From NCBI GenBank assembly GCA_965201115.1, contig OZ241745.1, positions 1,302,001-1,366,000 on the forward strand: a DNA stretch of 64,000 nt, written 5' to 3'. Origin of the DNA: JANQOH01 sp965201115 (GTDB lineage: Bacteria > Pseudomonadota > Alphaproteobacteria > UBA7887). Below, in pieces: positions 8,840 to 16,780 of the stretch; the first letter of the stretch is position 1; every line of letters begins with the position of its first letter. The position numbers and the translations under genes were made by a program. Below the pieces are notes generated by a model, which had not been told where the DNA came from, searched no databases, and worked only from the letters and a program-made list of their open reading frames with translations.

Positions 8840-9754
8840 ATGACCCTGCCGTACCCCGCCCCGGCCCGCACGGCCGCTGCGAAGCGCGCCGCCCTTCGCG
8901 CCCGCCTCGACGCCGGCGGCATGATCGTCGCCCCCGGCGTGTACGACATGATCTCCGCCCGATTCGCCGACGCGATGGGTTTCGACGCCCTCTACATGAC
9001 CGGATACGGCGTTTCCGCCTCGTATCTCGGCCTGCCCGACGCCGGCTTCGCCACGCTCACCGACATGGAGGCCGCTGTGCGCCGCATCGCCGAGGGAACC
9101 GAAACGCCGCTGATCGCCGACGCCGACACCGGCTACGGAGGCCTCCTCAACGTCGCCCACACCGTGCGCCGCTACGAAGCCGCCGGCGCCGCCGGCATCC
9201 AGATCGAAGACCAGGAGTTCCCCAAGAAGTGCGGCCATGTACGCGGCCGCCGCGTCATCCCGGCCGCCGACATGGCGGCGAAAATCCGTGTCGCTGCCGA
9301 GACCCGCTCCGACCCCGGCACGTTAATCGTCGCCCGCACCGACGCCCGCACCGCGCATGGCCTCGACGAGGCCCTGCGCCGCGCCGCCGCCTACGCCGAG
9401 GCCGGCGCCGACATCCTGTTCGTCGAATCGCCGGAATCCGAGGGGGAAATGGCGCGCATCTGCGCCGAGCTGCCCGGGCCCGCGCTCACCAACATGGTCG
9501 AGGGCGGCCGCACCCCCATCCTCCCCCGCTCCCGTCTCGAGGCGCTCGGCTACGCCATCGCCATCTACCCCGCCACCGGCTTCCTGGCCGCCGCTGCCGC
9601 CATCGAATCCGCATACGCGGCCCTCGCCGGCAACGCCGCCGCCGCGCCCGCCCCCCTCTACGATTTCACCGCCTTCACCGACCGAATCGGCTTCCCAAGC
9701 GTCTGGAACTTCGACGAAAAGTGGAGATCGGCAGCGCTTGCGCGCGACGCTTGA
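8840..9754 (+). CDS. Isocitrate lyase/PEP mutase superfamily lyase
   Basis: This 304-residue protein starts at ATG 8840, 67 bp after pccA. The fold is a TIM barrel of the ICL/PEPM family: APGVYDMISARFA near the start, then DADTGYGG (metal-binding aspartates), IEDQEFPKKCGH with the catalytic loop cysteine C131, VARTDAR and FVESPESEGE. The KKCGH loop indicates C-C bond cleavage of a 2-hydroxy- or 2-alkyl-succinate-type acid rather than phosphonate chemistry. Candidates are 2-methylisocitrate lyase, dimethylmalate lyase or oxaloacetate decarboxylase. Position next to propionyl-CoA carboxylase makes a link to propionate metabolism tempting, but no methylcitrate synthase is present, so the substrate stays open. 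Confidence 0.88.
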   Translation: MTLPYPAPARTAAAKRAALRARLDAGGMIVAPGVYDMISARFADAMGFDALYMTGYGVSASYLGLPDAGFATLTDMEAAVRRIAEGTETPLIADADTGYGGLLNVAHTVRRYEAAGAAGIQIEDQEFPKKCGHVRGRRVIPAADMAAKIRVAAETRSDPGTLIVARTDARTAHGLDEALRRAAAYAEAGADILFVESPESEGEMARICAELPGPALTNMVEGGRTPILPRSRLEALGYAIAIYPATGFLAAAAAIESAYAALAGNAAAAPAPLYDFTAFTDRIGFPSVWNFDEKWRSAALARDA

Positions 9755-9907
9755 TGCAGCGCTTCGGGGCCCCCGGATTGTTTGCAGCGACTGTCGGCTG
9801 CGCGTTCTCCGCACGCCAGCCGACTCGGAACCGTCAGCGCGTCGCCAGCATCCCGGGATCGCCGAATATATATTCCTGTCGCTACGACAGCAGTTGCGAA
9901 GCCGTCT

Positions 9908-12900
9908 CTACCGGGATAAATCCCGTAATATATCGTTTGCCACTTCATCGACTTCGCGTGCGACCCTCGGGCGTTCGCCCATCCGCCGCCTTAGCGCAGT
10001 CGAAAGAGGCAAGAGTAATGATTCCGCTGACGATTCCTCTATAAGTTTAAGCACACTCTCCGGTCCGGATCGCCGGGACAGGTAGATAAGATTCTCGATA
10101 ACCTCCGCCGGCACGGATTCGCCGTACCTTAGCTGCGCCAGTATTTCCGAAACATCCCCCTTCCATGCACTTCGTTGTTTGCCTTCATATCTGGCGACTG
10201 CCCGCAGCCCAAGAGCTCGAATTCCGATCGGCGATGCTTCCTCGTTCGCTCCCATCGCCGATTCTATCCATGCCAGCGCAACATCGAAATGTCTGCTTTC
10301 GATCTCCCGACGCGCAGTGTCCAGCAGAAAGTTCCTCGCCGATACCTGCAATAGCTTCAAATTTCCTAATATACCACGATGTTGTAGTCCTCCGAAGCGC
10401 TTTCCCTGTTCTATTTGGCGCATAATATCATCAAAAATATCCAAAGCCTCGTCCAACTTGCCCATCTCGGCAAGCGCCTTGGCCTTTTGCTCAAGAAGCC
10501 CCGCATTATTCATAAGAACCATTCCTGTCACTAGACCGCTATTCGCGTCATGATTCTGTTCCAAGCACTTCACCGCATTGTCAATAATCCTCACTGCCTC
10601 TGCGCCTCGATCCATATATCGTAGCACGTTAGCTTTCATCATCACAGCCAATGGGAAACACGTCTTGTGATTGAGGCCTCCCGTCTTGTTAAACTCAGCA
10701 AGAGCTTCATCGATGACCTGCAGGGCCCCGCTCCACTGATTCTGTAACCATAAAATGAGGCCTTTAGTCGACAGGGCTTGTGCAAACATAATCCCCGAGA
10801 CTGGCTCTTTTCGACCGTTGTAACCGTCGATTAATCTCTCTATCGCCTTCAACCCTTCCTCCAATCGACCGAACTTTGCCAAAGTCATTGTCTTGGCGAT
10901 CAACATCGCTACAACTATTTCGTCTAAATATGGCTCTCCCTTGAATCCGAAATTGTCAACTATAGTATCGACAGCTTCCTCTACTTCCTCTACTCGTCCA
11001 ATATCCATAAGCGCTCGACACTTAAGTGATATCATTTTGGATGCCAATGCCGCAGCATGAGGTCGAAAGGCGTCGACATCGAATCGTCTCATTACCTCAT
11101 CGACCAATTCTACCGTTGCGCTCGCATCGCCAGCCGCGCTCACCATCTCAGCTTTCCCGAGGAGTGACTCCACCACGGGAATTCTCACTTCCGTTTCCTC
11201 GCCGTCCCCAAACTTGTGTACCATTCGGTCGAATGCTTGCAAAGCTTCGTCCGGTCTCCCTAAAGCACACAAGACCATTCCGCGGTTCTTCAATGCTTGA
11301 GCAAAATGTTTGTTCATCTGCGACGGACATCCAGACTCGAATTCGCGAATTGCTCCATCCAGCGCTTGCAAAGCTGCCTCCGGCTGATTGGCGGCAACCA
11401 GCATATACCCCATCACGCCTCGAGCTATGGCAACCATCAAGGACGTCTCATTGTCCTGAAAAGGACTACATGCCCGAATGAATTCTCGTAAGGATTGCAA
11501 CTGATGGCCTAAAGGCATGTTTCGATCCCGGGCAAGAATGCCGTCCAAGTACGGCTTGGCGACTTCCGAGCCGATTCTACCCCAGATCTTCGTGCCGGGG
11601 CTCTCTTCTATACTATCGTATCTTTGTCCCCCGCGGCGTGAAGACTCGTTCGTAATTCCGGTGGGAGCCTTGTTTGCAAGGTGAATGATATACGATGCGC
11701 GATCGGGCGGTTCCATTGCCGCGATTAGATGTCTTGCAAAACCAACGTGAATCTGTTCGAACGACCTGTTCAACGACCCCGTATCGTCCGCGAGCCTTGC
11801 GCCAATGTCCGCCAGCTGAGGCGACGAGTAATAAGACGACATGAAATGCACAAGCGCCTCGACCAATGGATCGGCGCCGCCGTGTCGGCGGCGAAGAAGA
11901 TAGTATATGTTGTATAAGCGCTCCGTTATGTAGTATTGCTTGCGCCGGTTCGTTCCGCCGGCTTCCTGTACGACGCCGCGCTGGATGAGGCGCTTGATCT
12001 GGGCGCTGCAAGCGTTGGTCTCGAAGCGCGCGCGATCCGCGACTTCTCGGGCCGTTGCGGGCTTCCATAAGTCCGCCAGCGCAAGATAGACCCGGCGTTC
12101 CCCGGGAGGCAGCGCGTCGAGATGGTTCTTGAAGTAATCGGTGTGATCGTCGATCAAGCGGAACAGGCTGTCCATAAGCGCGTCGAACGACCGGCCGGCG
12201 CCGAAACGGGCGAGCACCATGAGCAAGCGCGGGCTGCCGCCCGTCAGTATCTCCATGGACCGAACTGTTCCGGAAGGCGCGCTTTGCCCGGATACGGCCT
12301 CCCAAAGCGTTGCGCATTCCGCCGTCCCGAGCGGGCGCAGTGTCAGCGTTCGAAAGAAGCCGTAGAGCGCCTCGTCCGGGCTATCGAGTTGCGCGAAGCG
12401 GCTGGTTGCGCTGCCGAGCATGATAATCCGGGGCTCGGTTTGCAGGGTATGCCGTAGCCGCCACCCGATATCGGCGTCGGCGGCGTCCGCGAAAAGCATG
12501 CCGAGGTTCTCGACGCAGAGCGCCAACCGCTTGTTCTCCCGGTCGGCGAAATCGAGCAACGCGCCCAGGCAGCGGTCGGCAAGCGCCCGGTCGTCGCGTT
12601 CGCGCCGGAGCGCGTCGTAGCTGCGGCGGAGATCGGGTTCGTCCGCGCGGCGCGGCGCCTGGTCGGCGAGGTGCGCCAGGCACTCGAGCCAGAACTCGCC
12701 GCACGTCCCGACCTCGTAGCTCTCCTCCGAAAACACGATCGGGAACAGCCGCGACGCGAGTTCGTCATCGCGCCGTATTTCGGCGGCGGCACGCAACAGA
12801 AGCGTGGTCTTGCCGCTTCCGCGGGGGCCGATCACGATTGTGTGGGCATTCGAGTCGGCCGTGCATTCGCGGAGGGTTTCCATGATCGAGCCGAACTCGA

Positions 12901-12976
12901 CCGTCCGCACGCAGAACGAGGCGACGAGATCGTCGTCTGACAAAAAGCCCGGGTTGTATTTCATTGTCGCGGTCAT
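9908..12976 (-). CDS. STAND-like P-loop ATPase with winged helix and C-terminal TPR array
   Basis: This 1022-residue protein begins four bases inside the previous gene (ATGA overlap, start 12976). Walker A is GPRGSGKTTLL (about residues 50-60). The later strings LALCVENLGMLF and IIMLGSATSRF fit Walker B and sensor positions of an Orc1/AAA_16-like module. A winged-helix region follows (about 310-345: RFETNACSAQIKRLIQRG). From about residue 510 to 930 there are helical repeats of 40-50 residues of TPR type (for example ALQALDGAIREFESG, EALQAFDRMVHKFGDG, EALDIFDDIMRQIEQG). The ATPase part is coded in GC-rich DNA (about 12000-12976), while the TPR part (about 10200-11700) is clearly AT-richer, suggesting a mosaic gene. 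The layout resembles signal-sensing NTPases of conflict and defence systems. Partner and target are unknown. Confidence 0.8.
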   Translation of the reverse strand: MTATMKYNPGFLSDDDLVASFCVRTVEFGSIMETLRECTADSNAHTIVIGPRGSGKTTLLLRAAAEIRRDDELASRLFPIVFSEESYEVGTCGEFWLECLAHLADQAPRRADEPDLRRSYDALRRERDDRALADRCLGALLDFADRENKRLALCVENLGMLFADAADADIGWRLRHTLQTEPRIIMLGSATSRFAQLDSPDEALYGFFRTLTLRPLGTAECATLWEAVSGQSAPSGTVRSMEILTGGSPRLLMVLARFGAGRSFDALMDSLFRLIDDHTDYFKNHLDALPPGERRVYLALADLWKPATAREVADRARFETNACSAQIKRLIQRGVVQEAGGTNRRKQYYITERLYNIYYLLRRRHGGADPLVEALVHFMSSYYSSPQLADIGARLADDTGSLNRSFEQIHVGFARHLIAAMEPPDRASYIIHLANKAPTGITNESSRRGGQRYDSIEESPGTKIWGRIGSEVAKPYLDGILARDRNMPLGHQLQSLREFIRACSPFQDNETSLMVAIARGVMGYMLVAANQPEAALQALDGAIREFESGCPSQMNKHFAQALKNRGMVLCALGRPDEALQAFDRMVHKFGDGEETEVRIPVVESLLGKAEMVSAAGDASATVELVDEVMRRFDVDAFRPHAAALASKMISLKCRALMDIGRVEEVEEAVDTIVDNFGFKGEPYLDEIVVAMLIAKTMTLAKFGRLEEGLKAIERLIDGYNGRKEPVSGIMFAQALSTKGLILWLQNQWSGALQVIDEALAEFNKTGGLNHKTCFPLAVMMKANVLRYMDRGAEAVRIIDNAVKCLEQNHDANSGLVTGMVLMNNAGLLEQKAKALAEMGKLDEALDIFDDIMRQIEQGKRFGGLQHRGILGNLKLLQVSARNFLLDTARREIESRHFDVALAWIESAMGANEEASPIGIRALGLRAVARYEGKQRSAWKGDVSEILAQLRYGESVPAEVIENLIYLSRRSGPESVLKLIEESSAESLLLPLSTALRRRMGERPRVAREVDEVANDILRDLSR

Positions 12977-14253
12977 GACAGTTCAGTGCCCGTCCGCTGC
13001 CGTTCGTAGGCGGGTGCGAACTGGGCCCCGTATCTGGTCCGCCACCAATCCTCGAGAAGCCCGGATACGAAGCGGTATCCGTCAACGTTCTCTCGACTCA
13101 AATATCCGTCGTGTTTCAGTATGTCGAGAGTATCGGCGATATTCTCGGCGATGGCGGTCGCATCCGCTTCCGGTCGGGAGGAGAAGTAATCGCTGTATCG
13201 CTTTACGACGCCGTCGGAAATTCGGCCGCCATAAACGGACGCATAAGTCAATATCTCAAGCGCCGTCCGATAACCGGTACCGTCGAAAACGGCTTTCAGG
13301 CGTTGCTCGTAATGATCCATATCCAGTTGGCTGGCGACGCCGAGCATGCGGCGTTCGTACACGTAGCCGACGTCATCGAGCCTGGCGATCTTCCGATCGT
13401 TCTCACGCAGATACATGTGCATCGAGTCGAAAAACCGTTGGACGTGGTGCGGAACGCACGACCGCAGGCGCTCGCACATCGCGCGGCAAATGGGCCGCGG
13501 AAGGTCTATCGTGTAAGTCTGCGCAAGCGCGCGCAGGCAACGGACCGAAGTTTGGATCGACCACGGCTTCAGTTCGTATGGCGAGAATATATTCGCGGTC
13601 GCGCTAAGCCCTGCCCGCCGCAATATGGGCGCCAGACCGATACTTCCCGATATCATCAAGCATGGTCGACCGTTGTATTCTTGCCCGTTCTTGCGCAGGA
13701 AGCTCATGAATTCGTCCGCCGAACGGCGCCGTTCGGGCGTAATGCGGCGATCATGCCCCAGAAGCACGCGGTTGACGAACAACGGGAGTTCGTCGACGGC
13801 CAGAACAACCGGCGGGTCGTGCTCAGCAAGGTGTTCGAAAATTCGATCTCCCCGATATTGCCAGTTGCCGGAATCGATCCCGGCGCGCAGCCTTACCCGT
13901 AATTCCGCCGCCTGTACCTCGTCGATAATATCGCCGATGCCGGGCAGCCGGTCGAACGCCGCTTTCACGCGATTCCACAGCGGCGCTATCGGTCGGCACC
14001 GCGAGGCGAGTTCGGCAATGGCGTCTTGAGCGTCAAGGGCGCGCTCGAGATCCACGAAAACGGTCGTGAACTCGCCTGCGTCGCCGAGGCGGCGCAAGAC
14101 CTCGCGAATCAGGCTCGTCTTGCCCATGCGCCGCTGCGCCGTAAGCAGCGTATGCGCGCCGTCGCGGGCGCGTTCGGCGAGCGCCTCGATATCGCCCTCG
14201 CGGTCAAAGAATCGGTCGCCCGAAACCCAGTTCCCGCCTGCCTTCCTGAGCAT
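12973..14253 (-). CDS. AAA-family ATPase (archaeal-ATPase-like), first gene of NTPase operon
   Basis: This is 426 residues from ATG 14253 (MLRKAGGNWVSGDRFFDRE); a longer frame to 14358 would translate through the palindrome at 14261-14308 and is rejected. The P-loop AQRRMGKTSLI is at about residues 39-49, and the Walker B-like strand VVLAVDELPLFVN is near 150. The C-terminal third (SDGVVKRYSDYF, DTLDILKHDGYL) looks like a winged-helix module. Family members with this layout are annotated only as ATP-binding proteins and their role is mostly unknown. The stop overlaps the start of the larger STAND-like ATPase, so both are probably made together. The short space to the three-unit palindrome suggests direct regulation at the promoter or ribosome site. 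Confidence 0.8.
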   Translation of the reverse strand: MLRKAGGNWVSGDRFFDREGDIEALAERARDGAHTLLTAQRRMGKTSLIREVLRRLGDAGEFTTVFVDLERALDAQDAIAELASRCRPIAPLWNRVKAAFDRLPGIGDIIDEVQAAELRVRLRAGIDSGNWQYRGDRIFEHLAEHDPPVVLAVDELPLFVNRVLLGHDRRITPERRRSADEFMSFLRKNGQEYNGRPCLMISGSIGLAPILRRAGLSATANIFSPYELKPWSIQTSVRCLRALAQTYTIDLPRPICRAMCERLRSCVPHHVQRFFDSMHMYLRENDRKIARLDDVGYVYERRMLGVASQLDMDHYEQRLKAVFDGTGYRTALEILTYASVYGGRISDGVVKRYSDYFSSRPEADATAIAENIADTLDILKHDGYLSRENVDGYRFVSGLLEDWWRTRYGAQFAPAYERQRTGTELS

Positions 14254-14260
14254 GACGCCT

Positions 14261-14308
14261 GCCAACGATATTGTTGCCAACGAGTCTGTTGGCAACAATA
14301 TCGTTGGC
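14261..14308. promoter_or_regulatory. Triple CAAC-N6-GTTG palindrome array (candidate operator) upstream of the NTPase operon
   Basis: The sequence holds three CAAC-N6-GTTG sites whose first bases lie at 14263, 14278 and 14293, exactly 15 bp apart. The spacers are gatatt, gagtct and aatatc. The whole array is also one perfect inverted repeat: 21-bp arms 14261-14281 and 14288-14308 around the 6-base centre. It ends 7 bp before the start codon of the AAA ATPase (14253, minus strand). I read it as an operator for a dimeric regulator binding in tandem, possibly autoregulation. A hairpin in the leader mRNA acting as an attenuator is the main alternative. The 280 bp between it and the methyltransferase gene (14309-14592) is GC-rich and shows no gene. 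Confidence 0.65.
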
Positions 14309-14592
14309 GTTCGGCGGCATGTCAACCCCCCGGCGTTCGACGCCGGGCGCCGGGGCACAATTGGCGGCGTGGGGCGGCGGCAACAGCGCGGGCTGGCGCG
14401 CCGGCAGCCGGTATCGTGCGGGGCGGGGCGCCCAACCGGCGTCGAAAGCCCCCGGCTCCGCGCCCACCCGCCGGACGAAACGCGCGCCGCCGGCAGCCCC
14501 CGGCGCTGGGGGCGCGAGCCCGCCCGCCGATACCGCCGGCGGCCGCGCCTCGCGCGCGCCGACGCGCCAAGCGCTGGCGACGAACGCCACGG

Positions 14593-16071
14593 TCACCTTA
14601 GCGGCGCCGCCAGAAACCCGTCCTTGCGATTCTGCTTCCGCAATCCCGTAAGGGTAAGCGCGTTGCTTTTCGTGCGGTTACACGGCCCGCAAAGCAGCAC
14701 GCGATTCTCGATCTCGTTCGAACCGCCCTCGCTCCGCGGCATCTTGTGATCCAGCTCCAGATACCGCTGACTGTCGAATCCCCGCCCGCAACCTTGACAC
14801 CGCATTCCGTCGCGCTCGACAAGCACCGCCATCATCTCCGAACGCTTCATCCTGGGCGGCGACGCCTTCCGGCGCAGAGACTTCAGCGGCGGCGCCGACG
14901 TCTCGCCGGAATCGGTCCGTACCAACGGCTCCGACCGCTGCACGATCGGGTACAACGACATCGCATTCCGGCCGCCCCCGACGCTCATGGACTCCAGCCG
15001 TTGCTTCACGACATCGTAGGCGCCTTCCCACTCGTCGCACGCCACCCATCGGCGGCCTTCCATTTCCGCCGCGACCGACGTCGTCGCGCAGCCGGCGAAC
15101 GGGTCGAAGACGATATCGCTCGGGTTCGAACTTGCGAGGATAATGCGGCGGTAAAGCGCAAGGGGCTTCTGGGTAGGATAACTCGTTGCCTCCGCTCCGC
15201 CGGTGATGTTCGGTATGTCATCCCACAGATTTCCCCGCGGCCTGCCCTTGTACGAATCCGCGTAGGTCTTGCGGAGCGGACGCTTCCCGTCCCTCCAGAT
15301 AATCTCGTTCCGCCCGTCCATCTCGATTAGCCTCTCCTTGCTGACGCGCCAGCCGGATGGATGCGGGTTTCGCACTCCGCGATACTCGTAGCAAAGATTC
15401 GGCCGCGCCCCCATCGACGGCTGACAGAACAAAGGAACATTGGTATTGTAATGCCCGCGTTCGTCTCTGTATGGAAACATCGTCCCGATTTCCTCCTCGG
15501 TGAGAGGGCTGTAGCAGCCATGGAATGTATACACGCTCCCTTTCGTATAGAAGAACAGTGTGTCGGTATCGCTTCCGAACCTGCGCGGCGCGTGCTGACT
15601 GCCCTTCGCCCTGCCCGCCGATCGCTTCCAGGTAATCTCGTTTCGGAATTGCTTCCGCCCGAAGATCGCGTCCATCAGCATTTTCAAGTAGTGCGAAGCG
15701 GTCGGGTCGCAATGCAGGTAAATGCTGCCATCCTCGCGGAGAACGCGGCGCATCGCCATCAGGCGCACGGCCATGAAACAGAGAAACGCGGCCATGTCAT
15801 CCCCATAGGTCGCGCGGCTCGAGTCGATAACGGCCCAGGCGGCCGGCCAATCGTCCTGAATCTGATCCAGCCAGTCGGGCTGAACATCTTCATCCCACCG
15901 CCACCGGTCGGAAAACGACGCGCCGGAAGCAAGGGACTCCGGCGTCGCGTGAAAATCCCGCCCCTTGTTGAAAGGAGGATCCGTCGCGATCAAATGAACG
16001 CTGTTGGAGTTCATGCTACGCATGAACTCAAGGTTATCCCCGCGATACAGCGTGCGATTTTCCCAATTCAT
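14593..16071 (-). CDS. DNA methyltransferase (beta class, N4/N6) fused to HNH endonuclease domain
   Basis: This is 492 residues from ATG 16071, chosen because a GGAGG site lies 7 bases upstream; the reading frame stays open further upstream but has no family resemblance there. The catalytic motif DPPF is at residues 31-34 and the SAM-binding motif FDPFAGCATTSVAAE at about 321-335. This order (DPPF first, FxG later) is the beta class. NPHPSGWRVSKERL, YPTQKPLALYRRII and GNLWDDIPNI are typical of phage and type III-like adenine or cytosine-N4 methylases. From about residue 420 there is an HNH domain: CQGCG, LELDHKMPRSEGG, NRVLLCGPCN. It carries both zinc-type CxxC pairs and the histidine, so both halves look active. 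The combination suggests a single-chain restriction-modification or site-protection enzyme. Confidence 0.85.
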   Translation of the reverse strand: MNWENRTLYRGDNLEFMRSMNSNSVHLIATDPPFNKGRDFHATPESLASGASFSDRWRWDEDVQPDWLDQIQDDWPAAWAVIDSSRATYGDDMAAFLCFMAVRLMAMRRVLREDGSIYLHCDPTASHYLKMLMDAIFGRKQFRNEITWKRSAGRAKGSQHAPRRFGSDTDTLFFYTKGSVYTFHGCYSPLTEEEIGTMFPYRDERGHYNTNVPLFCQPSMGARPNLCYEYRGVRNPHPSGWRVSKERLIEMDGRNEIIWRDGKRPLRKTYADSYKGRPRGNLWDDIPNITGGAEATSYPTQKPLALYRRIILASSNPSDIVFDPFAGCATTSVAAEMEGRRWVACDEWEGAYDVVKQRLESMSVGGGRNAMSLYPIVQRSEPLVRTDSGETSAPPLKSLRRKASPPRMKRSEMMAVLVERDGMRCQGCGRGFDSQRYLELDHKMPRSEGGSNEIENRVLLCGPCNRTKSNALTLTGLRKQNRKDGFLAAPLR

Positions 16072-16780
16072 CGGTCGCCTCCAAGGTTCGGACGGTTCGC
16101 GCCGCGCCCCCTCCGCGGCGGCGCGACACCGGTTTTCCACGGCGGCCTCGCGAACACCGGGCCCGGATTCGGCGGACGAAACCGGTGCGGCGTTATACAG
16201 CATATGTCCGCTAACGCAACACGGGCGCTCGCCGGCGCACCGGCCGCCGAGGCGAGCGCACTGCGGCTGCGCGTCATGCCCGGATGCACGGTCGAAAACG
16301 CATCGCCTGCATCCGCTACGCGCCGAAGTTATCGCGCCGGCAGCCGGTCGCGGCGCCTGGACTGGCCCGGCGCCGCTCAGGTCTGTCGCATCGAGCGGAT
16401 ACGCGAGCGCGCCGGCAAGAAGCCCGGCCGCGAGGTTTCCGCGTCGTGACCGGCCTGCCGCGGGCGCGCGCCGGCCCCGCGGCTCGCCGTCGGCGGGGAC
16501 GACGGCGGTGTGGGCGTCGGTCATGGGGGTATTAAAGCGCGTTGGGGCGCGGGCGTGGGGGCGCTTCCTCGGCGGGATCGCAGCGTGCGGGAAGGCGCGG
16601 GCGGGGACGCCCGCGGTCCCGGGTAGTCCGCGCCTCCGGCGCGACGGTCGGGATATCCGCGCGTCTCCATGGCGCCCAAGCCGCCGAGCGAAAATTCCGC
16701 CCATGTACATACGATCCGCTAATTGAGCGTACCGCATCGAAGCCGTGCGCGGGCGCATGACGCCGCGCGCCGCGTCGGCT
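16072..16780. other. Non-coding or decayed stretch between the methyltransferase-HNH gene and the IS element
   Basis: About 700 bp with no recognisable gene. On the minus strand an ATG at 16521 opens a frame that runs into the methyltransferase gene, but its residues (alanine, arginine and proline-rich) resemble no family I know, so it is treated as a shadow or remnant. At about 16598-16640 there is a diverged copy of the hairpin found in the tandem repeats at 56934-57417 (GCGGGC-N-GCCCGCGGTCCCGGG), which points to a dispersed REP-like repeat in this genome. Confidence 0.5.

Noticed and set aside
14254..14358. Longer start of the AAA ATPase at 14358
   Set aside because: It would translate the perfect palindrome, and the residues before MLRKAGG do not belong to the family.
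16072..16521. N-terminal domain of the methyltransferase-HNH protein from the upstream open frame
   Set aside because: A GGAGG site precedes ATG 16071, which begins directly with the family sequence. The upstream residues are low-complexity.
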